This document shows positions 1 to 7,694 of a stretch of DNA of 20,801 nucleotides, in pieces. Source of the DNA: Erysipelotrichaceae bacterium (lineage in GTDB: Bacteria; Bacillota_I; Bacilli_A; Erysipelotrichales; Erysipelotrichaceae). Made by a program: the position numbers and the translations under genes. The stretch lies in assembly GCA_024681275.1 (NCBI GenBank), contig JAILBD010000283.1, positions 1 to 20,801 on the forward strand. The letters run 5' to 3'. The notes beneath the pieces are model-generated. The model made no database searches, was not told the DNA's origin, and saw only the letters and a program-made list of their open reading frames with translations. Position 1 is the stretch's first letter. Every line of letters starts with the position of its first letter.

Positions 1-716
1 GGATAGAGATTATCGTAGAGGGCTTTGGATTCCCTCAGGAATTCAGGCGAAAAGAGGATGTGACTGTTCTTTTTCTTCTCTCTGATCTTTCTGGTATAGC
101 CGACCGGTATCGTCGATTTGATGATGATCCAGGCATCCGGATTATAGCCGGTGACCGTATCGATGACAGTTTCGACTGCCGAGGTATCGAAGTAGTTCCT
201 TTGCGGATCGTAGTTGGTCGGTGCGGCCACGATGACGAAGTCGGCATCTGAATAGGCGTATCCCGCATCCAGTGTCGCTTCCAGATCGAGGTCTCTGTTG
301 GCGAGATAGTCTTCCAGATAGTCGTCCTGGATCGGTGATCTTTTCTGATTGATCAGATCGACTTTTTCCGGAATGATATCGACGGCTTTGACGTGGTTGT
401 GCTGAGCCAGCAGTACGGCAATGGAGAGACCGACGTAGCCCGTTCCGGCGACGGCGATCTTCAGCGCTTCCGCCTTCTTGCCTTCTTTGGTCCCGATGTT
501 CGTATCGTTCTCCCTGATTTCGTCCAGGCTGAAGCCCAGGACTTCCTGCAGATCTTCCAGCTGGGCGATCGATGGCATATAGGAGCCGTTTTCGATCTTG
601 GAGATCATGGCTCTGTTGATATCCGTCTTATTGGCCAGATCGCTCTGGGATAAGTTCATCTTTTCTCTTCTGTTTCTGACTGTTTTTGACAGTAATTCCT
701 GTTTGATCCTTTTCAT
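1..716 (-). CDS. ugd: XRE helix-turn-helix fused to UDP-glucose 6-dehydrogenase (3' end outside window)
   Basis: The frame reads without a stop from ATG at 716-714 to the window edge, giving 238 complete codons. A strong AGGAGG lies 8 bases before the ATG (725-730). Residues about 8-67 form an XRE/Cro-type HTH: a SQSDLA helix at 23-28, then NRAMISKIENG at 34-44, then PSIAQLEDL. A charged linker follows (about 68-85). From residue 86 comes the NAD-binding start of a UDP-glucose dehydrogenase, KIAVAGTGYVGLS (G91-x-G93-x-x-G96), followed by VAAPTNYDP, KSTIPVGYTRKI and SPEFLRESKALYDNLYP, all typical of UDP-Glc to UDP-GlcA oxidation. Ordinary Ugd proteins begin directly at the Rossmann fold, so the HTH is an addition. 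I re-read the junction codon by codon and it is continuous. The neighbouring divergent gene uses UDP-GlcA. That the HTH controls this shared promoter is inference. The rest of the enzyme lies outside the window. Confidence 0.95.
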   Translation of the reverse strand, partial: MKRIKQELLSKTVRNRREKMNLSQSDLANKTDINRAMISKIENGSYMPSIAQLEDLQEVLGFSLDEIRENDTNIGTKEGKKAEALKIAVAGTGYVGLSIAVLLAQHNHVKAVDIIPEKVDLINQKRSPIQDDYLEDYLANRDLDLEATLDAGYAYSDADFVIVAAPTNYDPQRNYFDTSAVETVIDTVTGYNPDAWIIIKSTIPVGYTRKIREKKKNSHILFSPEFLRESKALYDNLY

Positions 717-737
717 AAGCAGATCCTCCTTCACTAT

Positions 738-752
738 GTTATAAAAAATAAC
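738..752. promoter_or_regulatory. Inverted repeat GTTAT-N5-ATAAC in the ugd promoter region
   Basis: GTTAT (738-742) and ATAAC (748-752) form a perfect 5-bp inverted repeat around an A-rich centre. It overlaps the best -10-like sequence for the minus-strand ugd gene (TATAAC, complement of 738-743). A TTGAAT -35-like box sits at 759-764 on the minus strand, but the spacing of 15 is short, so the promoter call is weak. It shares its GTTAT half with the larger repeat at 781-801. It could be an operator for the HTH domain of the adjacent Ugd, or a chance AT-rich symmetry. Confidence 0.35.
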
Positions 753-780
753 AGAAATATTCAATATGATATTTTTTCAT

Positions 781-801
781 GTTATTGTTTGTAACAATGA
801 C
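781..801. promoter_or_regulatory. Inverted repeat over the epimerase -35 box (candidate operator)
   Basis: The core ATTGTT-TGT-AACAAT (784-798) is a perfect 6-bp inverted repeat with a 3-base centre. It extends to 9 bp per arm with one mismatch (781-801; mismatch at 783/799). It covers the TTGTAA -35 box (789-794) of the rightward promoter, a position suited to repression. XRE-type regulators commonly bind short inverted repeats of this size. The fused HTH of the divergent Ugd is the obvious candidate binder, but nothing in the sequence proves it. Confidence 0.5.
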
Positions 802-817
802 TTTTCTGTAGTATGAT
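789..817 (+). promoter_or_regulatory. Promoter of the epimerase gene, apparently leaderless
   Basis: TTGTAA (789-794), a 17-base spacer and TATGAT (812-817) match a sigma-A-type promoter. Only 6 bases separate the -10 box from ATG at 824, so transcription would start at or next to the start codon. There is no purine-rich ribosome site in between. Confidence 0.6.
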
Positions 818-823
818 AGTGTT

Positions 824-1840
824 ATGCTGAAAGATAAAACGATACTGATAACCGGAAGCTGCGGCTTCATCGGTTCCTATCTCACGATGAGACTGCTTAA
901 CGAAGCTGATGATGTTCATATCGTTGGCATCGATAACATGAATGACTATTACGATGTCGGTCTGAAGGAATACCGTCTGGCAAAGATCCTGGAGCTGAAT
1001 AAAGATTTCACATTCCTGAAAGGGGACATCAGCGACAGGGACTTCATCGATGAGGTCTTTGCGAACCATCACTTCGATCTGGTCGTCAATCTGGCTGCCC
1101 AGGCGGGTGTCAGATATTCGATCGATAATCCGGGCGTCTACATCGAGTCCAATGTCATCGGTTTCTACAACATCCTTGAAGCCGTGAGACATCATCCTGT
1201 CGAACATCTGATCTATGCGTCCAGTTCTTCCGTCTATGGTGGAAACAGGAAGGTCCCTTTCTCCACGGATGACAAAGTCGATCATCCGGTCTCCCTCTAT
1301 GCGGCGACCAAGAAGACCAATGAACTGATGGCGTACACATACACCCATCTTTATGGCATAAAGAGTACCGGTCTTCGTTTCTTTACGGTCTATGGGCCGG
1401 CTGGCAGACCTGATATGGCGTATTTCTCGTTCACTCAGAAGCTGCTCAAGGGCGGCAAGATCAGGATCTTCAATTATGGAAAGTGTGAAAGAGATTTCAC
1501 TTATGTCGATGACATCGTGGAAGGCATCATCCGCATCATGAACAAGGGGCCGAAGGAGGATTACAATCTCTACAATATCGGCAACAATCATCCGGAGAAC
1601 CTGATGGACTTCGTCTATACGCTGGGCAGTTGCCTGATCGAAAACGGTCTGCTTCCTGAGGATTTCGATATCGATGCGCACATGGAGCTGGTCGGCATGC
1701 AGCCGGGCGATGTGCCTGTGACGTTCGCGGATACCGCCCCTTTGATGGAGGATTACGGTTTCAAGCCTGACACTTCCCTGAAGGAAGGTCTGGATCGTTT
1801 CTGCAGGTGGTATAAAGAGTTCTATTGTGCAAAGAAGTGA
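824..1840 (+). CDS. UDP-glucuronate 4-epimerase (extended SDR family)
   Basis: 338 residues, the usual length. It should interconvert UDP-glucuronate and UDP-galacturonate in the cytosol, feeding envelope or capsule polysaccharide. Evidence: the NAD-binding ITGSCGFIG motif (G11, G14, G17), the SSSSVYG segment (133-139), the catalytic Y159-x3-K163 pair (YAATK), then RFFTVYGPAGRPDM and RDFTYVDDIVEGI, which are characteristic of the CapI/GAE epimerase group. The start at 824 is supported by similarity from residue 1 and by the promoter immediately upstream; no Shine-Dalgarno is visible. It is divergent from the HTH-Ugd gene, whose product UDP-GlcA is its substrate. Its TGA stop lies inside the stem of its terminator. 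UDP-glucose 4-epimerase is less likely given the GAE-type motifs and the neighbour. Confidence 0.92.
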   Translation: MLKDKTILITGSCGFIGSYLTMRLLNEADDVHIVGIDNMNDYYDVGLKEYRLAKILELNKDFTFLKGDISDRDFIDEVFANHHFDLVVNLAAQAGVRYSIDNPGVYIESNVIGFYNILEAVRHHPVEHLIYASSSSVYGGNRKVPFSTDDKVDHPVSLYAATKKTNELMAYTYTHLYGIKSTGLRFFTVYGPAGRPDMAYFSFTQKLLKGGKIRIFNYGKCERDFTYVDDIVEGIIRIMNKGPKEDYNLYNIGNNHPENLMDFVYTLGSCLIENGLLPEDFDIDAHMELVGMQPGDVPVTFADTAPLMEDYGFKPDTSLKEGLDRFCRWYKEFYCAKK

Positions 1841-1860
1841 TCTGAACCAGATCACTTTTT
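1837..1860 (+). terminator. Intrinsic terminator of the epimerase gene
   Basis: GTGATCTG (1837-1844), loop AAC, CAGATCAC (1848-1855), then five T. The epimerase stop codon (1838-1840) is part of the 5' arm. The SNF2 -10 box begins only a few bases after the T-tract. Confidence 0.85.
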
Positions 1861-1863
1861 CGT

Positions 1864-1869
1864 TATAAT
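1864..1869 (+). promoter_or_regulatory. -10 box of the SNF2 gene, apparently leaderless
   Basis: A perfect TATAAT ends 7 bases before ATG 1877. No Shine-Dalgarno lies between. No good -35 is visible: the expected position falls in the upstream terminator hairpin (TCTGAA or CTGAAC). Confidence 0.55.
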
Positions 1870-1876
1870 TGTATCG

Positions 1877-4800
1877 ATGGCGGAAGTGAAGAATTGGCGT
1901 TCCCGTTTCTATTCTCAGATCCTGGAACGGGGAAAGGATTATTACAGGCGCAAGATGGTCCACGACCTGAAGGTCTTTGATGATCAGATCACGGCACGGG
2001 TCGGGTCGAGTTACTTTTATGATGTCTCCATCCTGCTGGATGAGGATGGGACGATCAGAAGGATGTCCTGCAACTGTCCTTATGCGCAAAGCGGCAGGCA
2101 CTGCAAACATGAGGCGGCTGTCCTTTTCGGTGTGGAGAATGAAAAAAGCGTCCTGAAAAAGGAAGAGACGAGATATGTCAGGCCTTTCGAGGAAGATTTT
2201 AAGGATAAGAAGTTTTTCTATGATCTTCACAAGCTGACTGAGAATTACAGGATCACTTCGAAGATGCTGGATGAGGCTCAGTCCATGATCGAAAAGGGCG
2301 AGGTCGTGATCGATGATATGGGCAGCGGTTTCAATGACAGATATGAAGATCAGATCATCTATGCCAAGGGCAGATGGAAGAACAGCAGAGGAAGGGAATA
2401 TGAGCTGCAGGCGCACATCTCGCCGAAGCAGATCATCGATCTGAGCTGCGAAGCACCTGGCTGCCGCAGTTTTTCACCATACTATTATTACTTCCTCAAC
2501 CGGAAAGAAAAGGATATCTGTGCCCACAGGCTGGCGCTGCTGCTTCTTCTGGGCAGGTTCATCGTGACCCATGATCCTGGGGATAAGACGGATCGGAATT
2601 CCATGATGTTCCTCAATGAGTTCATGCGTAAGGATTCTCTGCTGGACAGGGATGATGCCTCTATGCGCAAGAGCGTGCGTCTGATCCCGCGTCTGGAATA
2701 TGACGGCAACGGGATCCTGAAGCTGAGTTTCAGGATCGGAGATGAGAAGCTCTACATCCTCAAGGATCTTCCGGCCTTGATCGATGCGGTGGAAGGGTCG
2801 TCTGTCTTCAGACTGGGCACGCGGAATACGATCGATTTTGCCAGGTCTTCTTTCAACGATGAGGCACTGGCGACATTCGCATATATCTCTTCGGCGGTGA
2901 ATGATGAGAAGACCAGGACCGAGATCCGCAACATGGATTACAATTCCGGAAAGGATTCCAGGCTGTTTGATGCGCCGGGCAACATCCTTCTTTTTGGCAG
3001 GCGTCTGGATGACTTCTTCGATCTTTTCAAGGATCAGAGCATCGAGCTGAAAGACCACAGCCGTCCGGGAAATCAGACCGTCTATATCACGATGGCGCAT
3101 CAGGACCCTCAGACCGATCTGAGCATCGGGGAACTGCACGGACCTGATGGTTTTGAAGGGATCCATGTCAGTGCTTCCCTGCCGGAGCTGATCATGGGCT
3201 CTTCCTATGGATACTTTTTGAAAGAGGATCATCTCTACAGGGTCTCCGTTTCCTATATGAAGGCTGTCCGTGCCTTGCAAAGGAATGCGCGGGGCAATGA
3301 GGTCGATTTCAGGATCGGCGTTCATCATCTCGGCCAGTTCTACAATCATGTGCTTCCCAAGCTGAAACAGCGTTTCACGGTCTATGAGAACAACCGCGAG
3401 CTCTATGAGAGTCATATACCGCCAAGACCGGACTTCGTTTTCTATTTCGATATCAGCGAGGGCCTGATCCTTTGCAAAGCGCAGGCTTCCTACAATGAAA
3501 AGATCTTTTCTCTTTTTGATGATGGATATGACGCGGTCCGTGACAGGATCATTGAAGATGAAGTGAAGCAGGATCTCCTGCACTATTTCAGTGCCGTCAA
3601 TGAGAATGGCGAGGCATTTGCGGAAGCGGAGGATGATACTGTCTATGAGATGCTGGAGGAGCTGATCCCTTCTCTGATGAAGGTGGGTGAGGTCCAGACG
3701 ACGAATGCCTTCGACCGCGTGCGGGTGAAGCGCAGGATCAATGCGTCTGTGGGCGTCCATGTGGATAACGGCCTGCTGGATCTGGATATCAGCAGCGATG
3801 ATCTTTCTCTGGATGAGCTGGCAGCGGTCATCAGCTCTTACCGGCTGAAGAAGCGCTATCACAAACTGAAGAACGGTGAACTGATCCGGACGGATGATGA
3901 GAGCATCGAGACTCTGGATGAGATGCTGGCATCTTTGAATGTCTCTTTGAAGGACCTTATCGCCGGAAAGATGCATATACCAGCCTACAGGGCCTTGTAT
4001 CTGGATAAGCTCCTGGAGGAGAACGAAGGGGTCTATGGCAGAAGGGATGCCCATTTCAAATCCCTGATCAAGGATTTCAAAACGATCAAGGATTCCGATT
4101 TTGAAGTGCCGGGATCTTTGGATGGGATCATGCGGGCTTACCAGAAGAACGGTTACCGCTGGCTGAGGACACTGAGCCATTTCGGTTTCGGCGGCATCCT
4201 GGCTGATGAGATGGGTCTGGGAAAGACCTTGCAGATGATAGCGGTGCTTCTGGATCACAAGAAAAGAGGAGAGAAAGGAACTTCCCTGGTCGTCTGTCCG
4301 TCTTCCCTGGTCTACAACTGGCTTAATGAGATCACAAGGTTCGCTCCTGAGCTGGATGCGGTCACGGTGACCGGAACGCTCAGCGAGAGGGAAGAGATCG
4401 TCAAAGGGAGTGCCGGACACGATGTCCTGATCACTTCCTATGATCTGCTGAGAAGAGATGTGGCTCTCTATGAGGAACACGAATTTGCCTATGAGATCCT
4501 GGATGAGGCGCAATACATCAAGACCTATACGACAGCCAATGCCAGATCCTGCAAGGTGATCCGTGCCGGGAAACGCTTCGCTTTGACAGGGACGCCGATC
4601 GAGAACAATCTGAGCGAACTCTGGAGCATCTTCGATTTTCTGATGCCGGGTTTCCTTTTCAATTACGACATCTTCAAGAGAAGATTCGAGATCCCTATCA
4701 GCAAGGATCAGGATGAGGATGCTTCCAGACGTCTGAAGGATATGATCGCACCGTTCATCCTGAGGCGGAGAAAGGCTGATGTCCTCTCGGATCTGCCGGA

Positions 4801-5515
4801 TAAGATCGAGGAGACGATCGTCGTGAGATTCGGCGAGCCGCAGCAGAGGCTCTATGATTCGCAGGCTCTGAAGATCTCGAGGACGATCAGTGAAGGGAAC
4901 GAAGAAAGCTTCAGACAGAACAAGATCGCCATTCTGGCGGAGCTGATGAAGATCAGGCAGATCTGCTGCGAGCCTTCGCTGGTCTTTGAAGACTATGACG
5001 GGGAGAGCGCCAAGCGGGAAGCCTGTCTGGAACTGATCGGCAATGCGATCAGCGAGGGTCACAAGATCCTTCTGTTTTCACAGTTCACCAGCATGCTGAA
5101 GATCATAGAAGATGAGCTCGACAGACTGGGCATCAGATACTATGAGCTGACCGGCCAGACGAAGAAAGAGGATCGTCTGAAGATGGTCGAAGACTTCAAT
5201 CATAATGATGTCCCGCTCTTTCTGATCTCGCTAAAAGCGGGTGGCACGGGCCTGAATCTGACCGGCGCAGATATCGTCATCCACTACGACCCGTGGTGGA
5301 ACGTTGCCGCCCAGGACCAGGCGACAGACAGGACGCACAGGATCGGGCAGGAGAAAGTCGTTTCCGTTTTCAAGATCATCGCCCAGGGCACGATCGAGGA
5401 GAAGATCGTGCAGATGCAGGAAGCCAAGAGCAAGCTGGTCGAGGATATGCTCAGTATCGAGACCGTATCCCTGTCTTCCATGAACAAGGAAGATCTGCTG
5501 GCATTACTGAGATAG
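1877..5515 (+). CDS. SWIM zinc-finger SNF2-family helicase/ATPase
   Basis: 1212 residues. The N-terminus holds a SWIM zinc finger (C65-x-C67 ... C76-x-H78). A long central region (about 100-700) resembles the SNF2-associated region of bacterial SWIM-SNF2 proteins. The C-terminal third is a complete SNF2 motor: GGILADEMGLGKT Walker A (K783, T784), DEAQ box at 876-879, ALTGTPIENNLSELWSIFDFLMPG, the SLKAGGTGLNLTGAD segment, and DRTHRIGQ near 1148-1155. SNF2 proteins are ATP-driven DNA translocases; the role of this bacterial group (transcription recycling, repair or defence) is unsettled, and neither neighbour points to a pathway. The start is set by the leaderless promoter and by similarity from residue 1. 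A minus-strand open frame spans much of this gene but is in codon register with it and is an artefact. Confidence 0.93.
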   Translation: MAEVKNWRSRFYSQILERGKDYYRRKMVHDLKVFDDQITARVGSSYFYDVSILLDEDGTIRRMSCNCPYAQSGRHCKHEAAVLFGVENEKSVLKKEETRYVRPFEEDFKDKKFFYDLHKLTENYRITSKMLDEAQSMIEKGEVVIDDMGSGFNDRYEDQIIYAKGRWKNSRGREYELQAHISPKQIIDLSCEAPGCRSFSPYYYYFLNRKEKDICAHRLALLLLLGRFIVTHDPGDKTDRNSMMFLNEFMRKDSLLDRDDASMRKSVRLIPRLEYDGNGILKLSFRIGDEKLYILKDLPALIDAVEGSSVFRLGTRNTIDFARSSFNDEALATFAYISSAVNDEKTRTEIRNMDYNSGKDSRLFDAPGNILLFGRRLDDFFDLFKDQSIELKDHSRPGNQTVYITMAHQDPQTDLSIGELHGPDGFEGIHVSASLPELIMGSSYGYFLKEDHLYRVSVSYMKAVRALQRNARGNEVDFRIGVHHLGQFYNHVLPKLKQRFTVYENNRELYESHIPPRPDFVFYFDISEGLILCKAQASYNEKIFSLFDDGYDAVRDRIIEDEVKQDLLHYFSAVNENGEAFAEAEDDTVYEMLEELIPSLMKVGEVQTTNAFDRVRVKRRINASVGVHVDNGLLDLDISSDDLSLDELAAVISSYRLKKRYHKLKNGELIRTDDESIETLDEMLASLNVSLKDLIAGKMHIPAYRALYLDKLLEENEGVYGRRDAHFKSLIKDFKTIKDSDFEVPGSLDGIMRAYQKNGYRWLRTLSHFGFGGILADEMGLGKTLQMIAVLLDHKKRGEKGTSLVVCPSSLVYNWLNEITRFAPELDAVTVTGTLSEREEIVKGSAGHDVLITSYDLLRRDVALYEEHEFAYEILDEAQYIKTYTTANARSCKVIRAGKRFALTGTPIENNLSELWSIFDFLMPGFLFNYDIFKRRFEIPISKDQDEDASRRLKDMIAPFILRRRKADVLSDLPDKIEETIVVRFGEPQQRLYDSQALKISRTISEGNEESFRQNKIAILAELMKIRQICCEPSLVFEDYDGESAKREACLELIGNAISEGHKILLFSQFTSMLKIIEDELDRLGIRYYELTGQTKKEDRLKMVEDFNHNDVPLFLISLKAGGTGLNLTGADIVIHYDPWWNVAAQDQATDRTHRIGQEKVVSVFKIIAQGTIEEKIVQMQEAKSKLVEDMLSIETVSLSSMNKEDLLALLR

Positions 5516-5665
5516 TGTGGTGGCATCGGATCGGCCTGATGAGGTAAAATAGGATTGCAGATGGAATGGTGTCGAGCTTGATGCCGGACCACTGGATCAG
5601 AAATAAAAAAGAATCGATCATGAGAAGGTCCATGATGAAGATGTGGACAAGGAGAAAGAAAAAAG

Positions 5666-7255
5666 ATGATGAAAAAACCGGTTGTTTTAGTGGTAATGGA
5701 CGGCGTAGGCTGGACACAGAAGGACAACGGCAATGCCGTACTTCATGCCTATAAGCCTCAGCTGGATGAGCTGATGAACAAGTGCCCTCACAGGACGATC
5801 AAGGCGAGCGGAACGGCTGTCGGCCTTCCTTCCGATGATGATATGGGCAACTCCGAGGTCGGTCACAACGCTCTTGGCTGCGGTCAGATCTATTCGCAAG
5901 GCGCAAAGCTGGTCAATGAATCGATCGAAAGCGGAGCGATCTATCAGTCTGACGCATGGCAGGGTGCAGCGGGCTTTGCCAAGGAACATAAGGGCAAGAT
6001 GCACTTTATCGGCCTGCTTTCAGACGGAAATGTCCATTCCAATATTTCCCATCTGATCGCCATGCTGAACGAGTGCAAGAAGGAAGGCATCTCCGAGGTC
6101 AGAGTGCATATCCTTCTGGATGGAAGAGATGTTCCTGAAACCAGCGCTTTGCAGTATGTGGATCAGCTGGAAGATGTCCTTAAGGGCCTCAATGATGAGA
6201 ATTTCCACGGCTGTATCGCCAGCGGCGGCGGCAGGATGACGACCACCATGGACCGTTATGAAGCTGACTGGTCGATGGTCGAAAGAGGATGGCACATCCA
6301 TGTGATGGGCGATGGCAGATCGTTTGCCAGTGCCACAGAAGCCATCGAGACGCTGCGCGCGGAGGGCGGATACACGGATCAGTATCTGCCGGGCTTCGTC
6401 ATCGCTGATGACAAGGGTCCTGTCGGCACGATCGATGATGGCGATTCCGTGATCCTTTACAACTTCCGCGGCGACAGGGCGGTCGAGATCTCGAAAGCAT
6501 TCGATTACATGAACCGAGGTTTCAGCGCCTTTGAGATGCCGAAAAAGCCGAACGTCTATTATGCCGGCATGCTGCAGTATGACGGAGACCTGAAGCTTCC
6601 TGATCACTTCCTGGTCGAGCCACCTCATATCGAACACACTTTGAGTGAGCTCCTGGTCAAAGAGGGCGTGCGTACCTATGCGTGTTCCGAGACGCAGAAG
6701 TTCGGCCATATGACTTACTTCTGGAACGGAAACCGTTCCGAGAAATTCTCTGATGAACTCGAGACCTGGGAGGAGATCCCTTCCGATGTCATCGCGTTCG
6801 ATCTGAAGCCTTGGATGAAGGCAACGGAGATCACCGATCACATGGTCGCAGCGATCGAATCAGGTGAATACGAGTTCCTGAGATGCAACTATCCGAATGG
6901 CGACATGGTCGGCCATACCGGCAATTATGAGGCAACTCTGATCGGTGTGGAATCTGTCGACCTGATGCTGAGAAGGATCATGGATGCCTGCAAGAAGGCG
7001 GACTACACGCTGATCGTCACAGCAGACCACGGCAACTCAGATGAGATGTACGACAAGGGCACGAACCCTGACGGTTCTCCGAAACCGAAGACTTCCCATT
7101 CACTGGCTCAGGTACCGTTCGCGATCTACAACGGACCGGAAGGCATCGAAGTGAAGGAAGAAGGCGATTTCGGTCTTGCCAATGTCGCAGCGACAGTCGT
7201 CAAACTTCTGGGTTACGAAATTCCTGAACAGTGGGAAGAAGCCATCATCAAATAA
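5666..7255 (+). CDS. gpmI: 2,3-bisphosphoglycerate-independent phosphoglycerate mutase, plant/trypanosomatid type
   Basis: 529 residues. It interconverts 3- and 2-phosphoglycerate in glycolysis using two metal ions and a phosphoserine intermediate. Seen: MDG (D12), the nucleophile in DDDMGNSEVGHNALG (S63), TTTMDRYEADW, LYNFRGDRA, MVGHTGN and TADHGN (D454, H455). Usual bacterial GpmI has PEGQMGNSEVGHLNIG at the serine; here the DDDMGNSEVGHNALGCGQ form, with QGAKLV and the MDRYExDW-VxRGW segment, matches plant and trypanosomatid enzymes. ATG 5666 has AAGGAG 11 bases upstream; the next codon is also ATG (5669). The 150 bases from the SNF2 stop hold a TAAAAT -10-like box (5545-5550) with no good -35, implying a leader of about 110 bases in which I see no clear structure. 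Confidence 0.93.
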   Translation: MMKKPVVLVVMDGVGWTQKDNGNAVLHAYKPQLDELMNKCPHRTIKASGTAVGLPSDDDMGNSEVGHNALGCGQIYSQGAKLVNESIESGAIYQSDAWQGAAGFAKEHKGKMHFIGLLSDGNVHSNISHLIAMLNECKKEGISEVRVHILLDGRDVPETSALQYVDQLEDVLKGLNDENFHGCIASGGGRMTTTMDRYEADWSMVERGWHIHVMGDGRSFASATEAIETLRAEGGYTDQYLPGFVIADDKGPVGTIDDGDSVILYNFRGDRAVEISKAFDYMNRGFSAFEMPKKPNVYYAGMLQYDGDLKLPDHFLVEPPHIEHTLSELLVKEGVRTYACSETQKFGHMTYFWNGNRSEKFSDELETWEEIPSDVIAFDLKPWMKATEITDHMVAAIESGEYEFLRCNYPNGDMVGHTGNYEATLIGVESVDLMLRRIMDACKKADYTLIVTADHGNSDEMYDKGTNPDGSPKPKTSHSLAQVPFAIYNGPEGIEVKEEGDFGLANVAATVVKLLGYEIPEQWEEAIIK

Positions 7256-7270
7256 TCTTTGATCATCTCA

Positions 7271-7300
7271 ATGAAGCAGGCGGAAGCCTGCTTCATTTGT
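7271..7300 (+). terminator. Terminator after gpmI
   Basis: ATGAAGCAGGC (7271-7281) and GCCTGCTTCAT (7286-7296) form a perfect 11-bp stem on a GGAA tetraloop. The following T-run is short (TTTGT), so termination may be imperfect. Confidence 0.8.
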
Positions 7301-7325
7301 CATGAGAATGTCTTTTGGATACAAT
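7297..7325 (+). promoter_or_regulatory. Sigma-A-type promoter of the HPt pseudogene
   Basis: TTGTCA (7297-7302), a 17-base spacer and TACAAT (7320-7325). Each box matches 5 of 6 consensus bases. The -35 overlaps the tail of the gpmI terminator. Confidence 0.65.
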
Positions 7326-7351
7326 GAAAGCATATCAGGAGGTCATATAGG

Positions 7352-7686
7352 ATGCTGACGATCGAAAAACTGAAAGAATATGGGGCTGATATCGAAAAGG
7401 GCCTAAATCTGTGCATGAACAATGAGGATTTCTATCTGCGCGATCCTGTCAGAGGCATCTTTTGATGATCTCTCCAGAGCTCTGGAAGCGGATGATCTGG
7501 ATGGCGCTTTCAAGGCGGCACACGCTTTGAAGGGCGTCAGCGGGAATCTCTCCCTGACTCCTTTATATGAAAAGGTCTCTGAGATCACGGAGCTTCTCAG
7601 GGCAAAGACGCAGATGGATTAGAGCGAACTGCTATCGGGGATCCTCAATGAAAAAAAAGATCCTTCAGGATCTGAACGAAAACTGA
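7352..7686 (+). pseudogene. HPt (histidine phosphotransfer) domain protein, inactivated
   Basis: AGGAGG (7337-7342) precedes ATG 7352 by 9 bases. The first 30 codons (MLTIEKLKEYGADIEKG...NNEDFYLR) match the start of small stand-alone HPt proteins. After FYLR (about 7441) that frame ends at TGA 7463-7465, and the domain resumes in the next forward frame as LSEASFDDL...AHALKGVSGNLSLTPLYEKVSEITELLR, which contains the phospho-acceptor histidine. This is best explained by a small deletion near 7441. That frame then meets TAG at 7620-7622 where the family has Tyr (MD-Y-SELL). Beyond it, removing one A from the run of eight (7651-7658) restores KILQDLNEN ending at TGA 7684-7686. Three independent lesions argue for true decay. 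HPt proteins relay phosphate between histidine kinases and response regulators; no such partner is visible here. Confidence 0.82.
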
Positions 7687-7694
7687 AAGAAAAA

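Noticed and set aside
782..2416. A 544-codon minus-strand open frame across the epimerase and the 5' end of SNF2
   Set aside because: It spans two convincing plus-strand genes, a terminator and a promoter, and its translation resembles no protein family.
2474..5062. An 862-codon open frame on the minus strand across the SNF2 gene
   Set aside because: It is in exact codon register with the SNF2 frame, so it is open only because that gene avoids TTA, CTA and TCA codons. Its translation has no recognisable domain, while the plus strand encodes a full SNF2 protein.
5516..5665. Possible riboswitch or leader peptide upstream of gpmI
   Set aside because: I found no convincing paired stems, no terminator-antiterminator and no conserved motif; the short frames there are continuations of other frames.
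7352..7686. Programmed ribosomal frameshifting to explain the HPt reading frames
   Set aside because: Two frame breaks plus a nonsense codon would all have to be bypassed; decay is much simpler.
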